From JAJKIP01 sp037200685 (lineage in GTDB: Bacteria > Bacteroidota > Bacteroidia > Chitinophagales > Chitinophagaceae), in the NCBI GenBank assembly GCA_037200685.1, contig JBBCIG010000001.1:54679-118678 (forward strand): a stretch of 64,000 nt of DNA, read 5' to 3'. The position numbers were made by a program, and so were the translations under genes. Positions 9,336 through 18,161 of this stretch are shown here, one piece after another; position 1 is the stretch's first letter; each line of letters opens with the position of its first letter. A model generated the notes under the pieces. It was not told where the DNA came from and made no database searches. It saw nothing but the letters and a program-made list of their open reading frames with translations.

Positions 9336-10477
9336 TCATTTTACATCAAATATGGCGGAAGCATCCAGCGCCAGCTTTTCTATTTTGTCACCCATATCAT
9401 CCAAAGCGCAGATAAGTGTAATCGCTCCGTTTTGTGTGAGGTTTGGTTTTAGTTTTAAATTATCAAACAACTGGTATAGTTCTTCCAAATGATGATCTCC
9501 GACAATGAAAAGTCTTTTGTTTTCATTTCCAGCATGACCTGGTTTTCTTTTAAAACGATTATCGGCGGAAGGTGGTGGTTATTCATTCTCTGGTTATGAA
9601 TAACAGTGCCAGGCAATGCGGGATCTAAAAAACATTTTACATACAGCGGGATACTTTTGTTCTGTAGCGGCTTGATCGTTTTGGGGTGAATGACCTGCGC
9701 CCCGTAATAGGCCATTTCAATTATTTCTGTATAATTCAGTTCATAGATCGGTTTTGCATCGGGAAATTTCTTCGGGTCAGCATTCATCACACTCACTACA
9801 TCTTTCCAGATGGTTTGACTTTCCGCATCGAGCATGTTTGCAAATACGGCGGCGGTGTAATCGCTTCCTTCCCTTCCCAGCGTTGTACTTTCGTTTTCAT
9901 CGGTAGAGCCGATAAAACCTTGCGTTAAAATAATATCGTTGGAGGTAAATAAGGTCAATACATTACTCAACACGTTAGTGTTGGTGAATTCCCAATCAAT
10001 CGTAGCATCACGAAAATTATCGTCCGTGCGGATGATATCACGAACATCTAACCACTTGTTGGTAATATTTACTTCATTTAAATAATGACTGACGATGCAA
10101 GTGGAAAGCATTTCACCTACGCATACGATTTGATCATAGTAATAATCATATTCCCGCACAGGTTTATCGTGCAGCAGCCATTCTACTTCCGTGAAAAAAT
10201 CTTTTAATTGCTGTTCGCAGGCAAGTGCATGGGTGACGAGTAAATATTTCGCCATGGTGGCATGTTGCTGCTTTACCTGCTCAAATAATTGCAGCGCTTC
10301 GTCTTTTTTATGATTGTAAAAAGCTTCGGTTACTTTTTCCAGGGCGTTGGTGGTTTTGCCCATGGCGGAAATAACGATCAGCAATTTTTCGTTTCTATAT
10401 TCCTTCAATATTTCCGGCAGGTATTGTATCCGTTCAACACTGCTTACAGAAGCGCCGCCAAATTTGAAAACTTTCAT
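9336..10477 (-). CDS. lysC: Aspartate kinase, one frameshift near the C-terminus
   Basis: Aspartokinase phosphorylates aspartate at the entry to lysine, threonine and methionine synthesis. The start MKVFKFGGASVSS holds the KFGG nucleotide-binding signature. STTLGREGSDYTAA is the substrate/ATP loop, and AYYGAQVIHPKTIKPLQ is highly typical. The C-terminal ACT-like part continues in another frame after about 9500: HHLEELYQLFDNLKLKPN and ending SAIFDVK at 9336. The corrected length of about 380 residues is short for aspartokinases, leaving room for little more than one ACT domain. There is no fused homoserine dehydrogenase. The gene symbol is by function only. Confidence 0.88.
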
Positions 10478-10613
10478 TATAATAGATTAAAAGCCCGGGC
10501 AAATGTCGTTAAAAACCAGCTAAGAGGTGAAAGAGAAAGGAGATAAAAGAAAATGGTCGTTTACGAATTTAAATATTCCCTTTTCGGATTTTGTATCAGT
10601 TTCCCACAAAGAC

Positions 10614-10673
10614 ACAAAGAGCACAAAGTATTTGTTTATTATTAATGGCCTTTGTGGCTTTGAGGGAAAAATA
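10614..10673. repeat. CACAAAGACACAAAGAGCACAAAG repeat with inverted partner
   Basis: CCACAAAGACACAAAGAGC is followed after about 30 bp by GGCCTTTGTGGCTTTGAG, giving an inverted repeat. A related copy in the other orientation is at 18595-18640. It lies between the divergent aspartokinase and fbp genes. The remainder of this roughly 270-bp gap is unremarkable. Confidence 0.6.
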
Positions 10674-10746
10674 TTTTCAAACTGGGATACTACCTCTTTA
10701 GGTTAAGGGGTTTAATTATTACATTTGTTTACCTAACCCCCGCTAT

Positions 10747-11754
10747 ATGATAGATCGAAAAATTCTTACGCTTGATGAGTTCACCATCCAGCAGTTGCGC
10801 AATTTTCCTAATGCGACCGGTGAGCTCAGCAGTTTATTAAGAGATATAGGCCTCGCCGCCAAACGGGTAAATGTGGAAGTGAACAAAGCCGGTCTTGCGG
10901 ACATCTTAGGTGATGCGGGCAGCATCAATGTGCAGGGTGAAGATGTAAAGAAACTGGATGTATTCGCCAACGATCATTTTACTGGTGTATTGCAGCATGG
11001 TATCAGTTGCGCCGGTATCGCCAGCGAAGAGCTGGATGATTATGTAGCGTTCGACGATTCGGTCAGCAAAAATTCAAAATACGTTTGTCTCTTCGATCCG
11101 CTTGATGGCAGTGGTAATATTGATGTGAATGTTTTCTATCGGCACCATCTTTGGCGTGTACCGTCGTGTAACCGAAAGAGGAAGCATCGCCGACAAAAGA
11201 GATTTTTTACAAAAAGGTATTCAGCAGGTAGCGGCTGGTTATATTGTATACGGATCATCCACGATGCTGGTGTATGCAACTCGACGAGGTGTGAACGGTT
11301 TTACATTAGATCCTTCTATTGGTGAATACACGTTGAGCCATCCTGATATCAAATGCCCTCCGGATGGATTAATCTATTCTGTGAACCACGGCGCTTTTTT
11401 CCGTTATGAAAAATGGGTGCAGCGCTACATTGATATCTGCCAGCGAAAAGATAAAACGACCGGCGGCCCTTACACGCAACGTTATATCGGCAGCATGGTC
11501 GCCGATGTGCACCGCAACCTTATCAAGGGCGGCATCTTTATGTACCCAGGCACGGTGAGCAAACCGAAAGGTAAGTTGCGGTTAATGTATGAATGCAATC
11601 CCTTCGCATTTATCGTGGAAGCTGCCGGCGGAAAAGCAACAGACGGCAGGCAACGTATCCTGGATATTCAACCCACCGAATTGCACCAGCGAACACCGAT
11701 GTTATTGGCAGTAAGAATATGGTGGAAGAATTGGAGAAAGAGTTGGGGAAATAA
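10747..11754 (+). CDS. fbp: Class I fructose-1,6-bisphosphatase, two frameshifts
   Basis: FBPase hydrolyses fructose-1,6-bisphosphate, the committed step of gluconeogenesis. The product starts MIDRKILTLDEFTIQQ and contains ISCAGIASEELDD and the metal-binding LFDPLDGSGNIDVN. A surplus T near 11133 shifts the frame; it resumes SIGTIFGVYRRV and continues to GGIFMYPGT, KGKLRLMYECNPFAFI and VEAAGGKATDG, all typical of class I FBPases. A missing G near 11709 hides the true end: corrected, it reads NMVEELEKELGK and stops at 11754. About 335 residues. Without correction the frame runs on through a repeat into the next gene, an artefactual fusion. Confidence 0.93.
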
Positions 11755-11757
11755 TCA

Positions 11758-11829
11758 TTTGCCCAACTGCATTGCTACTATCATCGTCCCTTGCGTCGCA
11801 CTCTTGTACGTTCTGTTCGTTACTCAACT
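11758..11829 (-). repeat. Dispersed 73-bp repeat, copy R2
   Basis: On the minus strand: GTTGAGTAACGAACAGAACG, TACAAGAGTGCGACGCAA, GGGACGATGATAGTAGCAAT, GCAGTTGGGC. It starts 3 bp after the fbp stop and ends 7 bp before the start of the ADP-ribosyltransferase-like gene, so that gene's ribosome binding site, if it has one, lies in the repeat. Confidence 0.85.
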
Positions 11830-11836
11830 AAACCTC

Positions 11837-12415
11837 ATGCAGTCTATAAATAAATATGAGTTTTTAAAAATGCATTTGACCAAGAAATATGGCCTTTCTG
11901 ACGCAGAAATTACTTCATTATTAGGTTTTATAGGGAATAAATGTACTGAGCTTAATAGAAAAATGCGACAAAAAGAATTATTAAACGAAGACTTATGTTT
12001 TATTGATTCATTACACTCATCGCTTTTGAAATTACCTATTGTAAATTCTGAAACTGTATATAGAACACTTTCTTTTGATGAAGATCAAACGAACGCAGCT
12101 ATTGCTTTTTTCAAGAGTCAAACAGGCAAAATTGTTAGATTTCCCGACTTTCTAAGTTGTTCAAGACGAGATGTTTTTACGGGACATAAATTTGAATCTG
12201 ATTTTGTGTTTCGAATTAAAACTCTCGACCATTCTGAATGTCGTGATATTGAAAAAGTTTGGAATGAGGTCACAGCACATGATCCGGAACGTAAAGTTGC
12301 ATTTAGTAAAAACGCAGGCTTTGAAGTAAGCAAAATTGATGATAATTCATATTATAAAGTTGATCTTGTTGAAGTAGAATTAGATTTGCCAGGAATTGAA
12401 GTTCTCGCTTTTTAA
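11837..12415 (+). CDS. ADP-ribosyltransferase-like protein A (putative), paralog of 46469-47047
   Basis: No family is recognised with certainty. The 192-residue product has no signal peptide and is intact. It aligns along its whole length with the protein at 46469-47047 (YGL near the N-terminus; LLK(L/I)P; VYR/IYR(T/H)L; (F/Q)F(P/E)xF(L/Q)SC(S/T); CFTG/VFTG; xxFEV near the C-terminus). The order fits the ADP-ribosyltransferase exoenzyme fold: Arg in VYRTL, Ser in FLSCSR, then the 'ExE' loop before a final FEV strand. Here the loop reads ERKVAF, so the second, catalytic Glu is replaced by Lys and the protein may be inactive. Base use is visibly AT-richer than fbp. The start is taken at 11837, just outside repeat R2. 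Confidence 0.55.
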   Translation: MQSINKYEFLKMHLTKKYGLSDAEITSLLGFIGNKCTELNRKMRQKELLNEDLCFIDSLHSSLLKLPIVNSETVYRTLSFDEDQTNAAIAFFKSQTGKIVRFPDFLSCSRRDVFTGHKFESDFVFRIKTLDHSECRDIEKVWNEVTAHDPERKVAFSKNAGFEVSKIDDNSYYKVDLVEVELDLPGIEVLAF

Positions 12416-12456
12416 ATTTATGTATAATATCGCACTAAATTCTTTAATTAAATGAT

Positions 12457-13268
12457 ATGAGAAAGGTATTTTTTTAATTCTTGGGTTTAATTCAATATTA
12501 ATTTCTCACAGCCAAATAGTTATTGAATATTATTTAAAAGGAGTTGGAAGGCATATCGCAAAGGATTATCAAGGAGCAATAGATTTCTATAATAAAGCTT
12601 TGGAGATTGATTCTAACTATAAGGAAGCCTACGAAGATCGTGGAAATGCAAAACAGCAACTAAAGGATTATCGAGGGGCTATGATTGATTACAATAAAGC
12701 AATAAAGATTGACACTAGCTTTACTAAGGCTTATAAAGATCGGGGGAATGCGAAAGCTGAATTACAAGATTACAAAGGGGCATTAGCTGATTATAGTAAA
12801 GCGATAGAAATCGAACCTAAAGTTGCAGATGTGTATATTATCAGAGGAGACGTAAAGAAGAAATTATTAGACTTAAGGGGCGCAATGACAGACTATAATA
12901 AGGCCGTAGACATTAGTCCAGAACAACCAGATGCTTATTTAAAGAGAGGACTTATAAAAGCAGAGCTGCAAGACTACCGGGGAGCAATTGCAGATTATAG
13001 TAAAACAATTGATATTAATCCTTATTACGCAGGTGCTTATTTCAACCGAGGGTTTGCAAGAGTCAGCCTAAAGGACAATAATGGAGCAATTTCAGATTAC
13101 AGTAAAGTAATAGAGATTTATCCAGATATGGCTGAAGCATATTATAATCGAGGGCTTGCCAAAATTTCTATATCACAAAAAGAGAGTGGATGCTTAGACC
13201 TAAGTAAAGCTGGAGAATTAGGGGCCGAGAAGGCTTATGAACAAATTAAACGGTATTGTAACCAATAA
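12457..13268 (+). CDS. Secreted TPR-repeat protein, one frameshift in the signal peptide
   Basis: From 12600 the frame encodes at least six consecutive tetratricopeptide repeats of 34 residues with the motif GNAKxxLxDYxGAxxDYxKAIEI. The true start is likely ATG at 12457: after one T is restored in a 7-T run it gives the signal peptide MRKVFFLILGFNSILISHSQ followed by the first repeats, for about 270 residues. TPR arrays bind other proteins or peptides; a signal peptide suggests a periplasmic place. It lies 41 bp after the ADP-ribosyltransferase-like gene, same strand, same AT-rich base use, so the two may form one transferred unit. Confidence 0.8.
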
Positions 13269-13335
13269 TCAAATTCCAAATAAGATGATAAGCGAACAGA
13301 AAGTACCGCTGATTTTCATCGGGGTGCCGCAGAAG

Positions 13336-13408
13336 TGCTGAATAGAATTCCAGCAGTACAAGAGTGCGACGCAACAAGCGATCCTAGTAGCACGGAAGCT
13401 GGGTTAAT
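13336..13408 (+). repeat. Dispersed 73-bp repeat, copy R3
   Basis: TGCTGAATAGAATTCCAGCA, GTACAAGAGTGCGACGCAAC, AAGCGATCCTAGTAGCACGG, AAGCTGGGTTAAT. With R2 it brackets the ADP-ribosyltransferase-like/TPR islet. Confidence 0.85.
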
Positions 13409-13467
13409 AATTATTCCTCTTTAAAACGGCTGATCGAAGGATGGAATTAATGCTCTAAATTTGGTGC

Positions 13468-14228
13468 ATGAATAAAACAATCATCTCCGTCAAAAACCTG
13501 GTGAAGAACTATGGTAGTTTCCAGGCGGTAAAAGGAATTTCATTTGATGTATATGAAGGCGAGATATTTGGTTTGCTTGGCCCAAATGGCGCCGGGAAAT
13601 CAACCACGCTGGAGATCATTGAAACCTTGCGTGAAAAAACCAGCGGAGATGTGACGGTAGATGGATTAGACCTCGATAAGCAACCTGCTGAAATTAAAAA
13701 AATCATTGGTGTGCAATTGCAGACAAGCGGTTATTATCCCGGCTTGAATTTGTTGCAACTGATCGAACTGTTTTGCGGTTTATATAATCGTGACGTAGCG
13801 CCGATGGAATTGCTGGAAATGGTGAACCTGAAGAAAAAGCGAAAGCAAAATTCAAAGACCTGAGTGGCGGACAGAAACAACGTTTCTCAGTAGCGACTAC
13901 ATTGATCAATGATCCAAAAATTATTTTCTTAGATGAACCAACTACTGGTCTCGATCCGCAGGCGAGAAGAAGTTTGTGGGAACTCGTGAAAGAAATAAGA
14001 CAAAGAGGAACGACGGTTATCATTACCACGCATTATATGGATGAAGCGGAATATTTGTGCGACCGCATCGCTATTATTGATTCAGGAAAAATCATCGCAC
14101 TGGATACACCTGATAAAATGATAGACGATCTTGTTTCTACTGGTTTTGAAAGACCAAAGGAAGTAAAGAAAGCGAATTTAGAAGATGTATTTATTCAAAA
14201 AACAGGACACTCTTTAAGGGAGGGATAA
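13468..14228 (+). CDS. ABC transporter ATP-binding protein, one frameshift
   Basis: A stand-alone nucleotide-binding subunit of an ABC-2/NatA-type exporter. The Walker A is GPNGAGKST (about residue 38), followed by the Q-loop region QLQTSGYYPGLN. One frame change near 13830-13860 separates this half from the second, which reads KFKDLSGGQKQRFSVA (signature) and IIFLDEPTTGLDPQARR (Walker B and D-loop), then TTHYMDEAE with the H-loop. The tail KKANLEDVFIQKTGHSLREG is typical of this subfamily. About 253 residues when joined. No permease gene is adjacent, so the partner must be elsewhere. The next gene follows after 4 bp. Confidence 0.9.
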
Positions 14229-14232
14229 TTTT

Positions 14233-14670
14233 ATGAGTGTCCAAGATAAATTAAAACAATTCATGGCAGACAAAATCGAAACTCAAAAAAAAGCAGGCGC
14301 TGATTTTCTTCAGTCAAATAAAGCAGCAGCCGGTGTGGTGGAACTTCCTTCAGGTATTCAATACCTTATTATAAAAGAAGGAAGCGGGGCACAGCCCAAT
14401 GTAAAGGATAAAGTGAAAGCTCACTATAAAGGCGCTTTACTGGACGGAAAAGAATTTGACAGTTCCTTCAAAAGAAATCAACCATTCACAGCACCGCTTG
14501 GCTCTCTTATCAAAGGCTGGCAGGAAGTGTTGCCATTAATGAAAGAAGGAAGTCACTGGCGTTTGTGGATACCATCTGATCTTGCATATGGTGACAGGGG
14601 TGCAGGTGCGTCAATTCCCGGTGGCGCTACACTGATGTTTGAAGTTGAACTGATCAGCATTGAAAAATAA
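14233..14670 (+). CDS. FKBP-type peptidyl-prolyl cis-trans isomerase
   Basis: The 145-residue product has an N-terminal helical part (KLKQFMADKIETQKKAG) like Mip/FklB proteins, then the FKBP core: GVVELPSGIQYLIIKEGSG, VKAHYKGALLDGKEFDSSF, LGSLIKGWQEVLPLMKEGS, IPSDLAYGDRGAGASIPGGA and LMFEVELISI. These include the drug/substrate-pocket Tyr, Asp, Trp and Phe positions. There is no signal peptide, so it is probably cytoplasmic and assists folding. The frame is intact; it follows the ABC ATPase closely (4 bp) and may be co-transcribed with it. Confidence 0.93.
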   Translation: MSVQDKLKQFMADKIETQKKAGADFLQSNKAAAGVVELPSGIQYLIIKEGSGAQPNVKDKVKAHYKGALLDGKEFDSSFKRNQPFTAPLGSLIKGWQEVLPLMKEGSHWRLWIPSDLAYGDRGAGASIPGGATLMFEVELISIEK

Positions 14671-14684
14671 TAACTGTATACACT

Positions 14685-15224
14685 ATGCCCACTGTAGCAA
14701 TTGACCCCCGTTATCCCATTGGTAAATACGAGCCGCAACCCTTTTCCATTGAAACAAAAGTGGAATGGCTTGCCGATATTAAGTTTCTTCCTTTATTATT
14801 AGAGAACGCTTTGCTGAATTTAGATGAAGCGCAATTGCATAGCCCTTACAGAGAAGGTGGTTGGACGATCCATCAATTGGTGCATCACATTGCGGACAGT
14901 CATATCAATGCCTATTGCCGTTTCAAGCTCGGGCTTACGGAAGATAATCCTACTATTAAAACATACGATCAGGAGCAATGGGTGCAAATGAATGATGTAC
15001 AAAAATTACCTGTCAATATATCTATTACATTACTTCATGCTTTACATGCCCGCTGGTTCGAAGCATTGAAATATGTAACGGACGATGAATGGAATAACCG
15101 AACTATTTATCACCCGGAACATAAGAAGACAATGCGGCTGTGGTATTTGCTGGGAATGTATGCCTGGCATTGCAAACACCATGTGGCGCATATTACTTCG
15201 TTAAGAAAACAAAAAGGCTGGTAA
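14685..15224 (+). CDS. DinB/YfiT-like putative metal-dependent hydrolase
   Basis: A 179-residue protein starting with RYPIGKYEPQPF, a signature of the YfiT (bacillithiol S-transferase-like) branch of the DinB superfamily. Metal-binding histidines are apparent in IHQLVHHIADSH and in AWHCKHHVAHI, where a divalent metal would be held in a four-helix bundle. Substrate in Bacteroidota is unknown. The gene starts 14 bp after the FKBP stop. Confidence 0.88.
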   Translation: MPTVAIDPRYPIGKYEPQPFSIETKVEWLADIKFLPLLLENALLNLDEAQLHSPYREGGWTIHQLVHHIADSHINAYCRFKLGLTEDNPTIKTYDQEQWVQMNDVQKLPVNISITLLHALHARWFEALKYVTDDEWNNRTIYHPEHKKTMRLWYLLGMYAWHCKHHVAHITSLRKQKGW

Positions 15225-15227
15225 GCC

Positions 15228-15290
15228 GGGTTCATAGTTCATGTACTAACCATGAACCATGAACCATGAACTATTAACTATGAACTCTCC
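15228..15290. repeat. Short tandem ATGAAC-type repeat
   Basis: Direct and inverted copies of CATGAAC and its relatives fill the gap (GTTCATAGTTCATG, then CCATGAACCATGAACCATGAAC, then AACTATGAAC). The opposed ends could pair as a hairpin. Confidence 0.6.
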
Positions 15291-15293
15291 ACA

Positions 15294-15842
15294 ATGAAAT
15301 GGAAAATACTTTCTTCCGAATATCTCTTTCACGATCTATGGTTCAAAGTAAGAAAAGATAAATGCGAAACGCCTTCCGGTAAAATTGTTGATCCTTATTA
15401 TGTATATGAATTTCCTGATTGGGTGACTGCAGTGGCGATCACCGAAGAAGGGAAAATTATCATGGAACGTCAATACCGGCATGCGTTAGGAACAGTTGAT
15501 CTTGAAATTCCCGGTGGCTGTATAGATGACACCGATGCATCACCGCAAGATGCCATTGCAAGGGAGTTATTGGAAGAAACCGGTCATACTTTTTCTTCTT
15601 ATGAATATTTGGGAAAGACATCTGCTAATCCTTCTACGAACAGCAACATTATGCATATGTTTCTCGCCAAAGGAGGGAAGAAAGTGGCTGCACAGGATTT
15701 AGACCCCAATGAAGAAATAGAAATTAGTTTTGTCACTATCGAAGAGCTGAAACAAATGATCCGGGAGAATAAACTCATTCAATCCATGCATATCACCTGT
15801 ATTTTATATGCGCTGGAAAAGTTGGGAGAGTTAAAGTATTAA
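15294..15842 (+). CDS. Nudix hydrolase, ADP-ribose pyrophosphatase-like
   Basis: A 182-residue protein with the Nudix helix IPGGCIDDTDASPQDAIARELLEETGH near residues 63-87. The REL-LEETG half of the box is perfect, with the metal-binding glutamates. The first Glu of the box is replaced by an Asp/Ala stretch, as in some family members. The flanking VVYEFPDW-like and ERQYRHALG sections resemble ADP-ribose/nucleoside-diphosphate-sugar hydrolases, but the substrate cannot be read from the sequence. The frame is intact. Confidence 0.88.
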   Translation: MKWKILSSEYLFHDLWFKVRKDKCETPSGKIVDPYYVYEFPDWVTAVAITEEGKIIMERQYRHALGTVDLEIPGGCIDDTDASPQDAIARELLEETGHTFSSYEYLGKTSANPSTNSNIMHMFLAKGGKKVAAQDLDPNEEIEISFVTIEELKQMIRENKLIQSMHITCILYALEKLGELKY

Positions 15843-15916
15843 TCGTAGAACAGGACTGATCTATATGACCAATTTGACTTCCTTGACTAATTTGACTTTT
15901 TTGCCCGATCTGACTT

Positions 15917-17203
15917 TCATCCCACTTCCGCCACGAGAAAAAAACTCCCAAAAACAATAATCAAATCATTTTCTTTCGCTTTTGTTTTTGCTTCTTTCAA
16001 TGCAAGATTCACATCTTCGTAAACTTTTCCTTTTAAGCCAGCGGCTTTTGCAGCTTGCAATAAATCATCCAAAGGTAAAGCACGGGGAATATGCGCCTGC
16101 GTAAAATAATAATGCGCTGTTTTTGGTAAGTGGGAGAGTATGGTACCAATCTCTTTATCATTTACAAAACCCATGATCAAATGCAGTTCATGGTGATCGG
16201 TCACTTCTACTTGTTCCAGTAGTTGTTTAATGCCCGCTTCGTTATGTGCTACATCCAATATAATATCCGGCTTATGATGAATCATTTCCCAGCGTCCTTG
16301 AAGACCGGTTAATTTCTTTACCTGCTTTAATGCAGTATGAATAATTGCATCAGTAATATTCCAATCTTGCTGTTGTAATACAGAACAAGTTTCCAGTACC
16401 GTCAGCAAATTCTTTGTCTGGTAAATACCCGGCAGATCTAAATGATATATTTCATGATCTGTTTTATTCTTTTCCGCTACTTCAACGATCATTTCATGTT
16501 TTTCCCATTTCCAGCTTAATGCTTGCTTTTTCTGTGATGCAAAATGTACCGGCGCATTCTTTTCTCTTGCTGTTTTTTCAAATACCGGTAACGTCTCAGG
16601 TACTGTTTCTCCTACTACAACAGGAATTTCTTTCTTAATAATACCTGCTTTCTCGGCTGCTATTTTTTCTAATGTATTTCCCAATATGTTCATGTGATCG
16701 TAACCGATATTCGTAATCACCGACACTTCCGGCGTAATTACATTGGTACTGTCCAGTCTGCCGCCCAGTCCGACTTCAATAATAGCAATGTCAACTTTTT
16801 GATGAACGAAATAATCAAACGCCATTGCCACCGTTATTTCAAAAAAGCTGGGTTCAATTTCTTCGATAACAGGTTTTATCTTTTCCGTAAAGTCAACAAC
16901 GAACTGTTCTTGCATCATTATTCCATCCACTTTTATTCTTTCCCTGAAATCTTTCAAATGAGGAGAAGTGTACAAACCTGTTTTATAACCGGCTGTTTGC
17001 AAAATCGCCGCTAACATATGACTTACCGATCCTTTACCATTGGTGCCGGCAACATGAATAGATTTGAATTTATTCTGCGGATCACCCAGCTCTTTGCATA
17101 AACGAATCGTATTATCAAGGTCTTCTTTATAAGCAGCAGCGCCAATGCGACTGTACATAGGCAGGCGGGAAAAAAGATAATCTACTGTCTGCTGGTAATT
17201 CAT
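15917..17203 (-). CDS. folC: Folylpolyglutamate synthase / dihydrofolate synthase
   Basis: FolC adds glutamate to dihydropteroate and to folates. The 428-residue product contains the P-loop HVAGTNGKGSVSHML (about residue 50), the YTSPHLKDFRERI motif, VGLGGRLDSTNVI, and NIGYDHMNILGNTLEKIAAEKAGIIK, all family signatures. The C-terminal domain includes DVAHNEAGIKQL. Length is normal and the frame intact. On the minus strand it follows the TonB-like gene by 67 bp and may share its transcript. Confidence 0.95.
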   Translation of the reverse strand: MNYQQTVDYLFSRLPMYSRIGAAAYKEDLDNTIRLCKELGDPQNKFKSIHVAGTNGKGSVSHMLAAILQTAGYKTGLYTSPHLKDFRERIKVDGIMMQEQFVVDFTEKIKPVIEEIEPSFFEITVAMAFDYFVHQKVDIAIIEVGLGGRLDSTNVITPEVSVITNIGYDHMNILGNTLEKIAAEKAGIIKKEIPVVVGETVPETLPVFEKTAREKNAPVHFASQKKQALSWKWEKHEMIVEVAEKNKTDHEIYHLDLPGIYQTKNLLTVLETCSVLQQQDWNITDAIIHTALKQVKKLTGLQGRWEMIHHKPDIILDVAHNEAGIKQLLEQVEVTDHHELHLIMGFVNDKEIGTILSHLPKTAHYYFTQAHIPRALPLDDLLQAAKAAGLKGKVYEDVNLALKEAKTKAKENDLIIVFGSFFLVAEVG

Positions 17204-17270
17204 TCAATGGCAAAAGTAAGAAAGGCGCATCATCGATGCGCCTTTCAATTATATATAGATACCAGTTCCG

Positions 17271-18161
17271 CTATCCGCCAATCTTTATATTAAATTCATA
17301 TACTACCGTCGATTCATCCGAAGCTGAATTAAAACGGTTTCTTCTCAACCAGTCTTTCACAATTTCAATCGCTTGTCCGTTACTCATCAATGAACCGCCT
17401 TTCGACATCACGAAAGTTCCTTTACCTTCCGGAGAGACTTTTATCTCAGCTAAAATTTTTCCCTGGATATTTTCACCGGCACTCATTGGTTTAGCGCTAA
17501 TCACTGTACGGCTGCCGCTTACTCTTCTTGGCCCATTACCTGTTCCGCTGCCAGGTCCGTTACCACCGCCATTGCCGCCACCACTTCCTCCACCAGTACC
17601 GGGGCCATTACCAACACCGTTGCCCGGACCCGTGCCCCCAGCCCTGTCATAATCAGTAGCTACGCCACCGCCTGTACTGGTTCCGGTAGTTGTTCTTCCC
17701 AAAACCGCTTTGGGTTTAGCAGGTGCAGGCACCGCTACTATTTCTTTCGGCGGCGTTTTCACCACCGATTTATTTTCATTGATCTTCGTCGCCGTCGGCT
17801 TCGGGTTATCAGGTTTCAAAATCGCCGGTGTGCTTTTATCCGTTTCATCTTCTTCTATATCTTTTGAATCGTCCTTTGTACCGGGTTGGGGAGGAGAGTA
17901 GGCCGTACCTTTTTCGCCACTGGCCTGTACAGGATTGCCGCCACCACCACCTCCGCCACGAGCAGGCATCGGTTCATCGGGAATATTCAATTCCACCATA
18001 ATCCCTTCTTCCACAGGAGGAGGCAGTATCGGGAGGACCGTCCATGACCATAGGAACATCAGTAATAGCAAAAGCCCGGCAAAACCGGCTGTTATCATCG
18101 TCGCCTGTGTATTTTTCTTAGCTTCAAAGGATGCAGACATTACGTAAGCGTTGTTGTTCAT
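17271..18161 (-). CDS. TonB-like energy-transducer protein with Gly-rich linker
   Basis: The start at 18161 gives MNNNAYVMSASFEAKKNTQ followed by one membrane helix (TMITAGFAGLLLLLMFLWSW, near residues 21-40). A Pro/Glu part, a Lys/Pro part, and a long Gly/Asn-rich linker (GNGVGNGPGTGGGSGGGNG) lead to a C-terminal domain of about 80 residues ending VVYEFNIKIGG. This layout is that of TonB-family proteins of the Bacteroidota, which link the proton motive force (via ExbB/ExbD) to outer-membrane transport. No exbB or exbD lies next to it in this window. About 297 residues. Confidence 0.75.
   Translation of the reverse strand: MNNNAYVMSASFEAKKNTQATMITAGFAGLLLLLMFLWSWTVLPILPPPVEEGIMVELNIPDEPMPARGGGGGGGNPVQASGEKGTAYSPPQPGTKDDSKDIEEDETDKSTPAILKPDNPKPTATKINENKSVVKTPPKEIVAVPAPAKPKAVLGRTTTGTSTGGGVATDYDRAGGTGPGNGVGNGPGTGGGSGGGNGGGNGPGSGTGNGPRRVSGSRTVISAKPMSAGENIQGKILAEIKVSPEGKGTFVMSKGGSLMSNGQAIEIVKDWLRRNRFNSASDESTVVYEFNIKIGG

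Noticed and set aside
11129..12415. One open frame joining FBPase and the ADP-ribosyltransferase-like protein
   Set aside because: The join passes through a missing base near 11709 and through repeat R2; the corrected fbp frame ends with a normal tail at 11754. It is not a real fusion.
13456..13463. TAAATTTG as promoter of the ABC ATPase gene
   Set aside because: It ends 5 bp before the ATG, which would demand a leaderless message, and no -33 TTTG at the right distance was seen.
17236..17652. Pro/Leu-rich frame on the plus strand over the TonB-like gene
   Set aside because: Antisense of the Gly/Asn-rich linker codons; no other support.
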